From Acidobacteriota bacterium (GTDB lineage Bacteria > Acidobacteriota > Terriglobia > Acidiferrales > UBA7541): a DNA stretch of 64,000 bases. Numbering within the stretch: position 1 is the stretch's first letter; each line of letters starts with the position of its first letter. The notes under the pieces were generated by a model, which did not search any database, was not told where the DNA came from, and saw nothing but the letters and a program-made list of their open reading frames with translations. The DNA is taken from NCBI GenBank assembly GCA_021324935.1, contig JAJPIE010000041.1, forward strand, positions 1 through 64,000, in the 5' to 3' direction. A program made the position numbers and the translations under genes. This document shows, piece after piece, positions 27,888-36,296 of this stretch.

Positions 27888-29150
27888 GTGCTTTCTGCCT
27901 TTCTCATTGCCCTCCGCGAGGGTGTCGAAGCCGCTCTCATCGTCGGCATCATCCTAGTTTACCTTTCCCGGACCAATCGTTCCCACCTCGCGCGCTTTGT
28001 CTGGGGAGGCGTTACGGCCGCGGTGGCGCTCAGCCTTGCGGTGGCCATTGCGCTGGACCGCTTTAATATCAGCGAAGACGGTTTCGAAGGGCTGCTTCTT
28101 CTGTTGGCCGCGTTTTTCGTGGTCACCATGATCGTCTGGATGAACAGGATCGCGCGCCACCTCAAAAAGGAAATCGAACAAAGGGTGGAAGAGTATGCGA
28201 ATCGCGCAGGCTCCGCGGCGGGCTGGGGCTTGGCTTTGTTTGTATTCCTCATGGTGGTTCGTGAGGGGGCGGAACTCGCCCTGATCCTTCGAGCCGTCGA
28301 GCTTTCCACCGAAGGGCTCCAGACCTGGATCGGCACGATCGCCGGCATTGGCGCCGCCGTCGCCGTCGGATTGTTTTTCTTCAAGGGCACTCTCAAAGTT
28401 CCTCTGCACCGCTTCTTTGCTGTCACCAGCGCCATTCTGATTCTCGTCGCCATCCAGCTTGGAGTCACCGGCCTGCACGAGTTGAGCGAAGCCCGTTGGA
28501 TTCCCTCCAGCAAAGCCGAAATGGCCCTCATCGGCCCCATTGTGCGCAACGATCTGTTCTTCTTTATCTTCGTTTTCGGCGCGGCCGCCCTGATGATCTT
28601 TCGCGAGTGGCAGGCCGCTTCGCACAGCAAAGCCGCCTCAAGCGCGCTGAATGACGCCGAGCGTCGCCTGGTGGAAGCGCAGAACCGCCGCCAGCGCCGC
28701 TGGATGATCGCCGCGGCCAGCACAAGCCTCCTGGTGATTCTCGCGCTCACCGCCGATTTCATCTATGCGAAGGTGAACTCCGCTCCGCCGCAGGCCCGCG
28801 CCGTGGAAGCTGTCAGCGGCATGGTGAGGATTCCCGTCGCCGAAGTTCAGGACGGCAATCTGCATCTATATACCCTGAATGCCGGCGGGCAGACCATCCG
28901 CTTTATGGTTATCAAAAAGCCGAATGGCTACGGCACCGCCCTCGATGCCTGCCTCATCTGCGGCGCCGAAGGCTATCGCCAGGACGGCCAGAACGTTATT
29001 TGCCGCCACTGCGCGTCCGCCATTTATATCCCTTCGATCGGCCAGCAGGGCGGGTGCAACCCCATTGGATTCACTTCCCACGTCGATGGCACGGACGTGG
29101 TGATCGACGTTTCGTCCGTCACCAAGGCTGCGGAAGAGATTCCGCGTTAG
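27888..29150 (+). CDS. FTR1-family iron permease fused to a DUF2318 domain
   Basis: Inner-membrane protein of 420 residues. Residues 1-240 form an FTR1/EfeU-type permease with about seven membrane segments and two REGxE iron-binding motifs (REGVE at 10-14, REGAE at 125-129). A further segment (about 273-294) leads to a periplasmic DUF2318 domain (about 300-412) with Cys pairs CLIC (355, 358) and CRHC (372, 375) and a Cys in GGCNPI, likely binding metal or an Fe-S centre. The product imports iron across the inner membrane. GTG start with GGAG 5 nt upstream. It heads an operon with two FtsX permeases and an ABC ATPase, as in Campylobacter P19 and E. coli FetMP clusters, but no P19 gene is present. 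Confidence 0.88.
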   Translation: MLSAFLIALREGVEAALIVGIILVYLSRTNRSHLARFVWGGVTAAVALSLAVAIALDRFNISEDGFEGLLLLLAAFFVVTMIVWMNRIARHLKKEIEQRVEEYANRAGSAAGWGLALFVFLMVVREGAELALILRAVELSTEGLQTWIGTIAGIGAAVAVGLFFFKGTLKVPLHRFFAVTSAILILVAIQLGVTGLHELSEARWIPSSKAEMALIGPIVRNDLFFFIFVFGAAALMIFREWQAASHSKAASSALNDAERRLVEAQNRRQRRWMIAAASTSLLVILALTADFIYAKVNSAPPQARAVEAVSGMVRIPVAEVQDGNLHLYTLNAGGQTIRFMVIKKPNGYGTALDACLICGAEGYRQDGQNVICRHCASAIYIPSIGQQGGCNPIGFTSHVDGTDVVIDVSSVTKAAEEIPR

Positions 29151-29180
29151 GAGATCTGGCGCGCTCACCGATCCACGCAA

Positions 29181-30488
29181 ATGTTCTTTCGACTCGTAGC
29201 CGATTCTTTTACCCGCCGGCCCAAACGCAAATTGCTCACCCTTAGCGCCTTGGCCCTGGGGATGGCTGTGGCCACGGCGGCGTTGAGCGTGTCTCTCGAT
29301 GTGGGCGACCGTCTCGCGCAGGAGTTCCGCAGCCTGGGCGCGAATTTGCTCGTGACGCCACAAGCGGATTCATTGCCGCTGGAAATCGGCGGCGTCGATT
29401 ATCGCCCGGCCAATGCCGGGGCGTATCTGCCCGAAGCCGATCTCGGCAAACTCAAAACGATTTTCTGGCGCTTCAACATTATGGCCTTCGCGCCGATCCT
29501 CGATGTTCCCGTGCAGGCGTGGTCGCCAGCTTCCAAAAATTGGTCGAGTCCCGGTGTTGCGGAACACACGACTCTGATCGGCACCTGGTCCGATCACAAT
29601 GTCCCCATCCCTGATGGCACCAGCTACGAAACCGGCATCGAGAAAACAAATCCCTGGTGGCACGTTGACGGCCGCTGGTTCAAGGAAGGCGCCGATGAGT
29701 GCGTCCTAGGGATTTCCGCCGCCAACAAATTCGGCGTAAAGGCCGGCGACGTCCTCAATGTTCAGGTCAGCGGCAAAACCGGATGGAAGCCGCTCCAAGT
29801 GGTCGGCTTGCTCTCGACCGGCAGCCCAGAGGACAACGCCGTCGTTGCACCGCTGAGCATCGTGCAGGCCTTGGCGCAGCATCCCGGCGAATACCGCCGC
29901 TTGTACGTCAGCGCGCTGACCAAGCCGGAAGACGCCTTCGCGCGCAAAGATCCCAAATCCATGACCCCGGAGGAGTTCGACCGCTGGTATTGCACCCCTT
30001 ATATTTCCGCGATCGCGCTGCAAATCAGCGAAGAGTTGCAGGGCACCGACGTGCGCGTGATTCGCCGTGTGGCCGAGGGCGAAGGCGCCATTCTCAGCCA
30101 CGTGCGCACGCTGCTGTGGCTCGTTACCTTCAGTGCGCTGCTGGCCGCCGCGCTGGCCGTTGGCGCCTCCGCCGCGGCCTCCGTCATGGAACGCCGCACC
30201 GAAATCGGACTGATGAAAGCATTGGGCGCGGGTTCCGGGCTGGTTGGAGTTCTGCTCGCTGCCGAACAACTCCTCGTCGCCTTTGTCGGCGGCGGCATCG
30301 GCTTCTGCATCGGGATTGTGCCGGCGCGGCTTCTGGGCCAGCGGGTATTCGGTTTCACGCCGGAACCGCGCGTATTTCTCCTCTTCGTCGTGCTCGTGCT
30401 GGCCGCTCTGATTACCCTGGCGGGCAGCGCCTTTCCGCTGCGCCGCGCCTCGAAGTATGATCCTGCGCCGATTCTGAGGGGTGAATGA
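29181..30488 (+). CDS. FtsX/MacB-type ABC permease of the iron-uptake cluster, first copy
   Basis: 435 residues with one N-terminal membrane segment (LSALALGMAVATAALSVSLD), a large MacB-type periplasmic domain (about 45-300) with several Trp-rich strands, and three C-terminal membrane segments. These contain the FtsX signature AAASVMERRTEIGLMKALGA and end VFLLFVVLVLAALITLAGSA, followed by FPLRRASKYDPAPILRGE. It overlaps the next gene by 4 nt (ATGA). In Campylobacter P19-type clusters the matching pair of permeases (Cj1661/Cj1662) works with FTR1 and an ATPase. The transported or mechanically driven partner is unknown. It starts 30 bp after the FTR1 gene. Confidence 0.85.
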   Translation: MFFRLVADSFTRRPKRKLLTLSALALGMAVATAALSVSLDVGDRLAQEFRSLGANLLVTPQADSLPLEIGGVDYRPANAGAYLPEADLGKLKTIFWRFNIMAFAPILDVPVQAWSPASKNWSSPGVAEHTTLIGTWSDHNVPIPDGTSYETGIEKTNPWWHVDGRWFKEGADECVLGISAANKFGVKAGDVLNVQVSGKTGWKPLQVVGLLSTGSPEDNAVVAPLSIVQALAQHPGEYRRLYVSALTKPEDAFARKDPKSMTPEEFDRWYCTPYISAIALQISEELQGTDVRVIRRVAEGEGAILSHVRTLLWLVTFSALLAAALAVGASAAASVMERRTEIGLMKALGAGSGLVGVLLAAEQLLVAFVGGGIGFCIGIVPARLLGQRVFGFTPEPRVFLLFVVLVLAALITLAGSAFPLRRASKYDPAPILRGE

Positions 30489-31645
30489 TGAGCCAGTCTC
30501 CCATGTTCTGGCGCATCGTTCGCCGCCTGCTGACCGCCAACTACGGTCGCCTCTTCGTGATTCTTCTGGCGCTGGGCGCGGGCGCGGCGATCACTTCCTC
30601 GTTGCTCAACCTTCAAATTGACGCCAAAAAGCGCCTCACCACCGAATTTCGCGCCTTGGGCGCCAACGTGATCGTCGCTCCGCGCGATGCCAGCGCAAGT
30701 TCCGGCGGCGCCACTCTGCCCCAGGAAATGCTCTCCAAAATTCCCGCGGAAAATGCCGGCAAGCCTGTGCCCGCAGTGGGCTTCCTCTATCTAATCGGGG
30801 AGGTAGCCAAGGCGGGCCAGGTGCATCACCAACCTGCAGTGATTGCCGGTGTCGACGGCGAAGGCATCACCAAAGTCCGGCCTGGGAAGCGCACCGAGTA
30901 TTCCAGCGAACTCGAGCAAGCTGCCAACGCCTGTGAAGTCGGCGCCAAGGCCGCCGAACAGTTCCAAGTCCACGCGGGCGATTCTTTGCATTTGCGCAAT
31001 CAGGGCAGGGTAGCCACCTGCGAGGTTTTCGCCGTGCTCGCCACCGGCGGCCCGGAAGACTCGCAGATCTTCATCCGGCTGGCCATCGCGCAAGCGCTGG
31101 CCGAGCTGCCTGGCCGAATCAGTCTCATTCAAGCCAGCGTCACCGGCACGCCAGACGTCGTGCAATCCTTCATCGCCGCCCTTGCTAACCGGTTACCACA
31201 AGCCGACGTCCATGGCATCAAGCAGCTCGCCGAAGCCGAAGGGAAGCTCTATAACCGCATCAGCGGTCTGCTTTCCGCCACCGTCGTTCTCGTGCTTTTC
31301 CTCACTTCGCTCTGCGTTATGGCGGGCATGAGCAACGTCGCCATCGAGCGCAAGAACGACGTTGGCTTGATGAAGGCCATCGGCGGCTCGGTCCGCCGCG
31401 TGGTGCGTTTGTTCCTCGCCGAAGCCATTCTGCTCGGCATCATGGGCGGCATTGTGGGCTCCGCCATCGGCATTCTTGGTTCAATCTGGCTGGGTAAAGC
31501 GGTTTTTGGCGTGGCTGCGCGACCGCGGTGGATTGTGTATCCTGTTTCGGTGGCCATCACCGTCGTGGTTTCGATTGCCAGCGCGTTCCCCTTGCGCCGT
31601 CTGGCGAGTGTCCGGCCTGCGAACGTGTTTCGAGGTGAGGCGTGA
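30485..31645 (+). CDS. FtsX/MacB-type ABC permease of the iron-uptake cluster, second copy
   Basis: 386 residues, same architecture as the preceding permease but diverged: an N-terminal segment (LFVILLALGAGAAITSSLLN), a shorter periplasmic domain (about 45-260), and three C-terminal membrane segments with the signature VAIERKNDVGLMKAIGGSVR, ending [19 protein letters not shown]. The ATG overlaps the previous stop and its own TGA overlaps the GTG of the ATPase gene, so the three are translationally linked and probably form one complex (two different permeases plus an ATPase dimer). Confidence 0.85.
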   Translation: MMSQSPMFWRIVRRLLTANYGRLFVILLALGAGAAITSSLLNLQIDAKKRLTTEFRALGANVIVAPRDASASSGGATLPQEMLSKIPAENAGKPVPAVGFLYLIGEVAKAGQVHHQPAVIAGVDGEGITKVRPGKRTEYSSELEQAANACEVGAKAAEQFQVHAGDSLHLRNQGRVATCEVFAVLATGGPEDSQIFIRLAIAQALAELPGRISLIQASVTGTPDVVQSFIAALANRLPQADVHGIKQLAEAEGKLYNRISGLLSATVVLVLFLTSLCVMAGMSNVAIERKNDVGLMKAIGGSVRRVVRLFLAEAILLGIMGGIVGSAIGILGSIWLGKAVFGVAARPRWIVYPVSVAITVVVSIASAFPLRRLASVRPANVFRGEA

Positions 31646-32733
31646 ACGCGCAAGTGCGCATTGAATCGCTGGTGAAGGAGTACGGCACGCTTCGCGCGCT
31701 GAATGGGATATCGTTCCATATCCAGGCGGGGGAATGGGTGGCGCTGATGGGCCCGTCCGGTTCAGGCAAGACCACGCTCATCAATATTCTCGGCGGCTTG
31801 GATACCCTCACCTCCGGCCACGTCATCGTGGATGGCGTTGACCTGGCCAAGCTCGCCGAAGGCGAGCTGGTCCGTTATCGCGCTGAAAAAATCGGTTTCG
31901 TATTCCAGCAGTTCCATCTCGTGCCTTACCTGAACGCGCTCGAGAACGTCATGCTGGCGCAGTATTTTCACAGCGTCACCGACGAAAAGCAGGCCGAAGA
32001 AGCTCTCAAGCGCGTCGGCCTTGGCCACCGTCTCACGCATCTTCCTTCGCAGCTCTCCGGTGGCGAGCAGCAGCGCGTGGCCATCGCCCGCGCGCTCATC
32101 AATCAGCCGAAACTTATTCTCGCCGACGAGCCCACCGGCAATCTCGACGAAGCCAACGAGGAAATCGTCATTGGACTCTTCCGCGAACTCCACAGCGCCG
32201 GCCACACCATTCTGATGGTTACGCACGACCCCGACATCGCCCAGCAGGCCGACCGCCGCATCGAGCTTGTGCACGGCCACCTCGCCGTCGATCAGCGTAT
32301 TACCATGGACGACGGCATCCATTTCGATCATTTGCTCGAGCAAATCTGGGTCTGCAGCGAGGAAGGAAAGCCCTCCGACTTGGAGCACATCCGCACGCCT
32401 GGCGGGGTGGACCCGGTGAAAACCATCGCCCGCATGGAAGATCTGCGGCTGGTAAAAGTAGCACAGGAGCAGCATCGGATCGAATTGACCGACCGTGGCC
32501 GTAGCCGCGCGCGAGACGTCGTGCGCCGCCACCGCCTGGCAGAGCGTCTCTTCAAGGACACGTTTCGCATCGACGATCACGAAGCGCACAGCCAGGCTTG
32601 CAAGTTCGAGCACATTATCAGCCCGGAACTCGACGAGCGCATCTGCTCGTTCCTGGGCCATCCAACTACCTGCCCGCATGGCAATCCGATACCTCCCGGC
32701 CAGTGCTGCAGCCACAAGAAAGGAACGAGTTGA
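31642..32733 (+). CDS. ABC ATPase fused to a C-terminal DtxR/MntR-type metal-sensor domain
   Basis: 363 residues. Residues 1-220 are a MacB/LolD-class ATPase: Walker [11 protein letters not shown]-loop FQQFHL, signature [15 protein letters not shown] (about 138-152), Walker [13 protein letters not shown], and the switch His in VTHD. Residues 228-350 match DtxR/MntR. A helix [15 protein letters not shown] is followed by a short winged-helix-like part, then [10 protein letters not shown] (His297, Glu301), HSQACKFEH (His316, Cys320, Glu323, His324) and [13 protein letters not shown]. Those residues and their spacing equal DtxR His79, Glu83, His98, Cys102, Glu105 and His106. The helix-turn-helix region is about 3 residues shorter than in DtxR. 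The SH3-like domain is absent. The ATPase drives the two upstream permeases; the sensor may gate it by metal or bind DNA. Confidence 0.9.
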   Translation: MNAQVRIESLVKEYGTLRALNGISFHIQAGEWVALMGPSGSGKTTLINILGGLDTLTSGHVIVDGVDLAKLAEGELVRYRAEKIGFVFQQFHLVPYLNALENVMLAQYFHSVTDEKQAEEALKRVGLGHRLTHLPSQLSGGEQQRVAIARALINQPKLILADEPTGNLDEANEEIVIGLFRELHSAGHTILMVTHDPDIAQQADRRIELVHGHLAVDQRITMDDGIHFDHLLEQIWVCSEEGKPSDLEHIRTPGGVDPVKTIARMEDLRLVKVAQEQHRIELTDRGRSRARDVVRRHRLAERLFKDTFRIDDHEAHSQACKFEHIISPELDERICSFLGHPTTCPHGNPIPPGQCCSHKKGTS

Positions 32734-32740
32734 TGCTTCC

Positions 32741-32768
32741 GTGGCACAGGCATGCCTGCCTGGGCAGC
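32741..32768. repeat. REP-like palindromic repeat, copy A
   Basis: GTGGCACAGGCATGCCTGCC continues to TGGGCAGC. The core CAGGCATGCCTG is a perfect palindrome. It is one of four related intergenic copies (A-D) at 32741, 33211, 38837 and 40425. Confidence 0.55.
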
Positions 32769-32822
32769 CGGGCCAGCGGCAACGTTCTCCCGCTCGCTGG
32801 CACTTAGGAACGATTCTCGCTT

Positions 32823-33206
32823 ATGCCAACTCCTCTCGATGAGCGCAAAAAACCGACCGCGGTGAAAATTCACGTCAAGACCGGCGCGGGCGTGGACATC
32901 ACTTGGGCCGACGGCCACTCCAGCCACTATGATTTCGCTTACCTGCGCGAGCAGTGCCCTTGCGCCACCTGCAACGACGAACGCGCCAAAAAGGAATCCA
33001 TGGCGGCGATGAACCTGCAAACCTCGCCGCTCCTTCCGATGTACAAGCCCAAACCCAAAGCGCAGGCGGCCACGCAAGTCGGCAGCTACGCCATTCAAAT
33101 CAGCTTCAACGACGGCCATTCCACCGGCATCTACAGTTACGATTATCTGCGCACCCAGTGCCCCTGCGCGGAATGCGCCGCTGCCTTCCGCAGTTCCACC
33201 GCGTAA
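32823..33206 (+). CDS. DUF971 (GBBH-like N-terminal domain) protein
   Basis: 127 residues with the DUF971 pattern: VDITWADGHSSHYDFAYLRE followed by QCPCATC (about 40-46), a linker, and IQISFNDGHSTGIYSYDYLR followed by TQCPCAEC. The family is found alone, at the N-terminus of gamma-butyrobetaine hydroxylase-like proteins, or attached to Mrp/ApbC-type Fe-S carriers, and its Cys cluster may bind metal. Its place right after the FTR1-ABC-sensor operon suggests a link to iron or Fe-S handling; that is inference. An REP-like repeat separates it from the ATPase gene. Confidence 0.85.
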   Translation: MPTPLDERKKPTAVKIHVKTGAGVDITWADGHSSHYDFAYLREQCPCATCNDERAKKESMAAMNLQTSPLLPMYKPKPKAQAATQVGSYAIQISFNDGHSTGIYSYDYLRTQCPCAECAAAFRSSTA

Positions 33207-33210
33207 CCTT

Positions 33211-33235
33211 GTGGCACAGGCACTCCTGCCTGTGC
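33211..33235. repeat. REP-like palindromic repeat, copy B
   Basis: GCACAGGCA and TGCCTGTGC form a perfect 9-bp inverted repeat around a 4-nt loop (CTCC), 4 bp after the DUF971 stop. This is the best-preserved copy. The remaining gap to 33419 holds no gene. Confidence 0.65.
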
Positions 33236-33419
33236 GCCCTTTGCAAACACCTCACACAAAAGGGAAGGCAAGACTCCCAGACGAGGAATCGCCGAATAGC
33301 CCACCAGAGGAACGGTCATTCCGAGCGGAGGGGCGCGCCTTTTGTGGCCTGTAGCGGAAAAATCGGGAGATAACCTCAGCGAGTTACCCGGCGCCGTACG
33401 AGTGCGGAAGCCGACGCCT

Positions 33420-36131
33420 TTAGTTCGGCTTCTGTTCCGGGCTCTTCAACAATTCGATCACCCGCGGCGCCGCCTTGGAATTCGGCTGCAACTGCAGGAA
33501 TTTTTCGTACGCCTGCCTGGCCTCGTCCTTCTGATTCATTTCCCACAACGCGTCGCCCAGATTCAAATACGCCACTGCGCGATTGGGGTCGAGCACAATC
33601 GTCTTCCGGAACCAGTCCGCGGCCTGTGCGTGCTGCCCCAGTTTGAAGCAGGCGAATCCCGCGTTGTTCGCATACAGCGGCATCGTTGGCTGCAACTTGG
33701 CGGCTTCCTCGAACTTCGCCAAGGCATCGGCATACCGTTTTTCCTTGTAGGCGCGCATGCCGTCGTCGTTCGTCGCGGCCGCTGCATCCTTGGGCGAAGC
33801 TGGCGGCGATGCGCCGGCGGCGGGAGGCGCGCCCGGCGGCGCGGCTTCCAGTTTCGATTGCATCGCCGCGAGCTGTTTCTTCAGCTCCTCGTTCTGTTCC
33901 GCCTGCTTGCGAATCTCGGCCTTCAATTGCTCAAGTTCCGCGTTCGCCTTGATGGCGTCTTCGCTCAATTGCGCCGAGTTCTCGTTCAAAAATTCCGTGT
34001 CGTGATTCAATTCGAAGAGAAAATCTCCGCCTTCGCTGCCCGGCAGGTTGCCGAACGCCGGCGTCTGGTGGGAAAGCGCCGAAACCGCCGGCGAAACGTA
34101 CGCAGCCAGCTCCGTGGCGGTGATTACGCCGTCGCCGTTCAGATCGGCGCGCCCATCCAGCCCTTGCAGCAGCGTCCACGTAAAGACGGAATGCCCGTTC
34201 GGCCCGGTGTCCGCCACCTGCTGGTCCGCTCCGCCCGCGGTGAACATCTGCCGCGCCGTGCGCCGCGAAATTTCCAGCAAATAATTCTGCAAACCCAGCG
34301 GCGTGGTTCCGCGCGTCAGTGCCAATCCGCTGTAGCACGAATCCATCACGAACAAAAGATGCTTCGCGGGAATCGCTTCGGCGACGTCCTGGAAGTTCGA
34401 CATCGAAATTGCGCTGCCTTCGTAATGCGTCAGGTCCGCGTCCACGGGAATGATGTAACCCAAGTCGCGCCCGGAAGCGAGGTGCCGCGTGGCCCCGTGC
34501 CCCGCGTAGAACACAAACACGCGGTCGTCGCGTTTCACCATGTCCGGGTTTGCCAGCTTGTCGCCCAGCAGGGAAAGGATATTCTCGCGCGTCGCGTCCT
34601 TGTCGAATAGCCCGAACACATGATCCGGCTTGAAGTTGTACTTTTTGATCAGCAAATCCTGAACGGCCCGCGCGTCGTTCGCCGCATAACTCAGCTTCGG
34701 CCAGGACTCATAATCGTCGATGCCGATGACCGCCGCCCAGCTTTCTCGATAAATCGTCGAAGCCTGCGGGGTCTCTTGCGCGGTTTCCAATCCGCGCGTG
34801 CCTTCCACCGCGAACGTGCTGCCGTTCCACGACGCGAACCGGAAGCCGTCCTTCTCGAGCGTCTCGATGATCTGCGGCAACGCTTCAATGCTGATTTTGT
34901 GGATGTCATGGAAAAGAATGATCCCGCGCCCAGCCTTTTCCGCTTCCGTCACTACGCGCTGGGCGACCGAATTCGGTACCGGATCGGCCCAGTCTTCTGA
35001 ATCGATATTCCAGAGCACCGCTTTCATGTTCTCGCTGCGCACTTTGTCCAGAATCTCCTGGTTGATTGCGCCATAAGGCGGGCGGAACAGCACGGGATCC
35101 TGCTTCTGGATGTCCTTCAGCAGTGCGCTGGTGGAATCAATCTCCTTCGTGTAGCCCGCCGCGTCCATCTTCGGCAGCACCGGATGGCTGTAACTATGGT
35201 TGCCCAGCACCGATCCCTGTTCCAGGATGCGCGTGCTCATCGCCGCTGTGATTGTCAGCTTTGCTCCGCTCTCCAGCGATTCCGGGCCCAGGTTGCGCCC
35301 CACCTGAAAAAACACCGCTTTCAATCCGTATTTCTGCAGGATTTCGAGAATCTGCGGCGTATAGCGCGGGTGCGGGCCGTCGTCAAACGTCAGCACCAGC
35401 GTCTTCGGTGGCAGGTCGTAGCCGAACATCTCATCCTTTGTGGATGTTTTCTTTCCGCCGCCGCGGCTCGCTGCCGGCGGAAGGGCATTCTGCATCTCGC
35501 GCAGAATTTGCTCTCGCGAATATTTTTGCTTCAGGAAGTCGACGTAATGCCCCCAGGCCTCGCGCCGCACCGGCATCCCGCGCGTCTGAAATCCGCTGAA
35601 AATTTCTCCGATTTCCTTTTGATAGAGCGCTTCGATGGCATTCAGTGCCGTCAGATCATCCTGCAAGCGTTTTTGAAGGTCAGCGCCAAGTTCGCTGTTT
35701 GCAGCGAGTTCTTCGAAGGTGTCGCGAAACACGAGCTTGTCCGCATCGCGATAATCCGGTGAGTTCTCGATGCGATCCAGGAATTCCGCAAGTGGTGCTG
35801 GCTTTCCCGCGGCCACAGACCCGGTAAGAGCCTGCTGTTGGGCGCGGATCGCTTGATTGTTCCGCACAAACAGAATTTGGCCGGCCGCGGAAACTTCTTC
35901 CCGCACTGCCGGATCCAGCGCCTTCGCGTTGTCCATCAAGACGATGATCTTCCGGTAAGTGCCGACGATTTGGTCGCACTGCATCGCCAGCGCCGGCTCG
36001 GTGGAGTGAGCAGCCAGCGGGCAAATTGCCCACAGAACGGCGAAAAGGCTCGATTTGCGAAACAATTCCCGGCTCAAGTGCGTCAGATCTCTCCGTCCAA
36101 CATGGCAACCGCACGGTCTGCCTCTTATCAT
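33420..36131 (-). CDS. Secreted polysaccharide deacetylase - caspase-like peptidase - TPR fusion
   Basis: About 903 residues from the ATG at 36131 (in-frame TTG starts near the signal peptide are also possible). A signal-like segment (SSLFAVLWAICPLAAHS, about 27-43) precedes a helical region (about 50-225). A CE4/NodB deacetylase domain (about 240-430) has the Asp pair in TFDDGPH (248-254), the metal motif HSYSH (312-316), FRPPYGA (349-355) and FHDIH (407-411). A C14 caspase-like domain (about 462-710) has the catalytic His in YAGHGATRH (His545) and Cys in MDSCYSG (Cys599), then an EF-hand-like loop DLNGDGVITATEL (663-675). A coiled coil (720-765), a Pro/Ala linker and about three TPRs (787-890) finish it. 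The deacetylase motifs and the caspase dyad are intact. The role may be cell-wall or polysaccharide modification with proteolysis; unknown. Confidence 0.9.
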   Translation of the reverse strand: MIRGRPCGCHVGRRDLTHLSRELFRKSSLFAVLWAICPLAAHSTEPALAMQCDQIVGTYRKIIVLMDNAKALDPAVREEVSAAGQILFVRNNQAIRAQQQALTGSVAAGKPAPLAEFLDRIENSPDYRDADKLVFRDTFEELAANSELGADLQKRLQDDLTALNAIEALYQKEIGEIFSGFQTRGMPVRREAWGHYVDFLKQKYSREQILREMQNALPPAASRGGGKKTSTKDEMFGYDLPPKTLVLTFDDGPHPRYTPQILEILQKYGLKAVFFQVGRNLGPESLESGAKLTITAAMSTRILEQGSVLGNHSYSHPVLPKMDAAGYTKEIDSTSALLKDIQKQDPVLFRPPYGAINQEILDKVRSENMKAVLWNIDSEDWADPVPNSVAQRVVTEAEKAGRGIILFHDIHKISIEALPQIIETLEKDGFRFASWNGSTFAVEGTRGLETAQETPQASTIYRESWAAVIGIDDYESWPKLSYAANDARAVQDLLIKKYNFKPDHVFGLFDKDATRENILSLLGDKLANPDMVKRDDRVFVFYAGHGATRHLASGRDLGYIIPVDADLTHYEGSAISMSNFQDVAEAIPAKHLLFVMDSCYSGLALTRGTTPLGLQNYLLEISRRTARQMFTAGGADQQVADTGPNGHSVFTWTLLQGLDGRADLNGDGVITATELAAYVSPAVSALSHQTPAFGNLPGSEGGDFLFELNHDTEFLNENSAQLSEDAIKANAELEQLKAEIRKQAEQNEELKKQLAAMQSKLEAAPPGAPPAAGASPPASPKDAAAATNDDGMRAYKEKRYADALAKFEEAAKLQPTMPLYANNAGFACFKLGQHAQAADWFRKTIVLDPNRAVAYLNLGDALWEMNQKDEARQAYEKFLQLQPNSKAAPRVIELLKSPEQKPN

Positions 36132-36296
36132 GAAAGAGGCCCCGGGGAATTTCCAGTGCCTTGTCAAGCCAAATGCCTCCGGCGGACTGCACGGCTCGTA
36201 TTTCACCGCAAAAACATTGGAGTTTTCTAGTCGCTTAGCTGGACTTGGCTCTGGAAAAGTGCGAGCATTGGAAACTGCAGGTCTAACTACCCGTCA

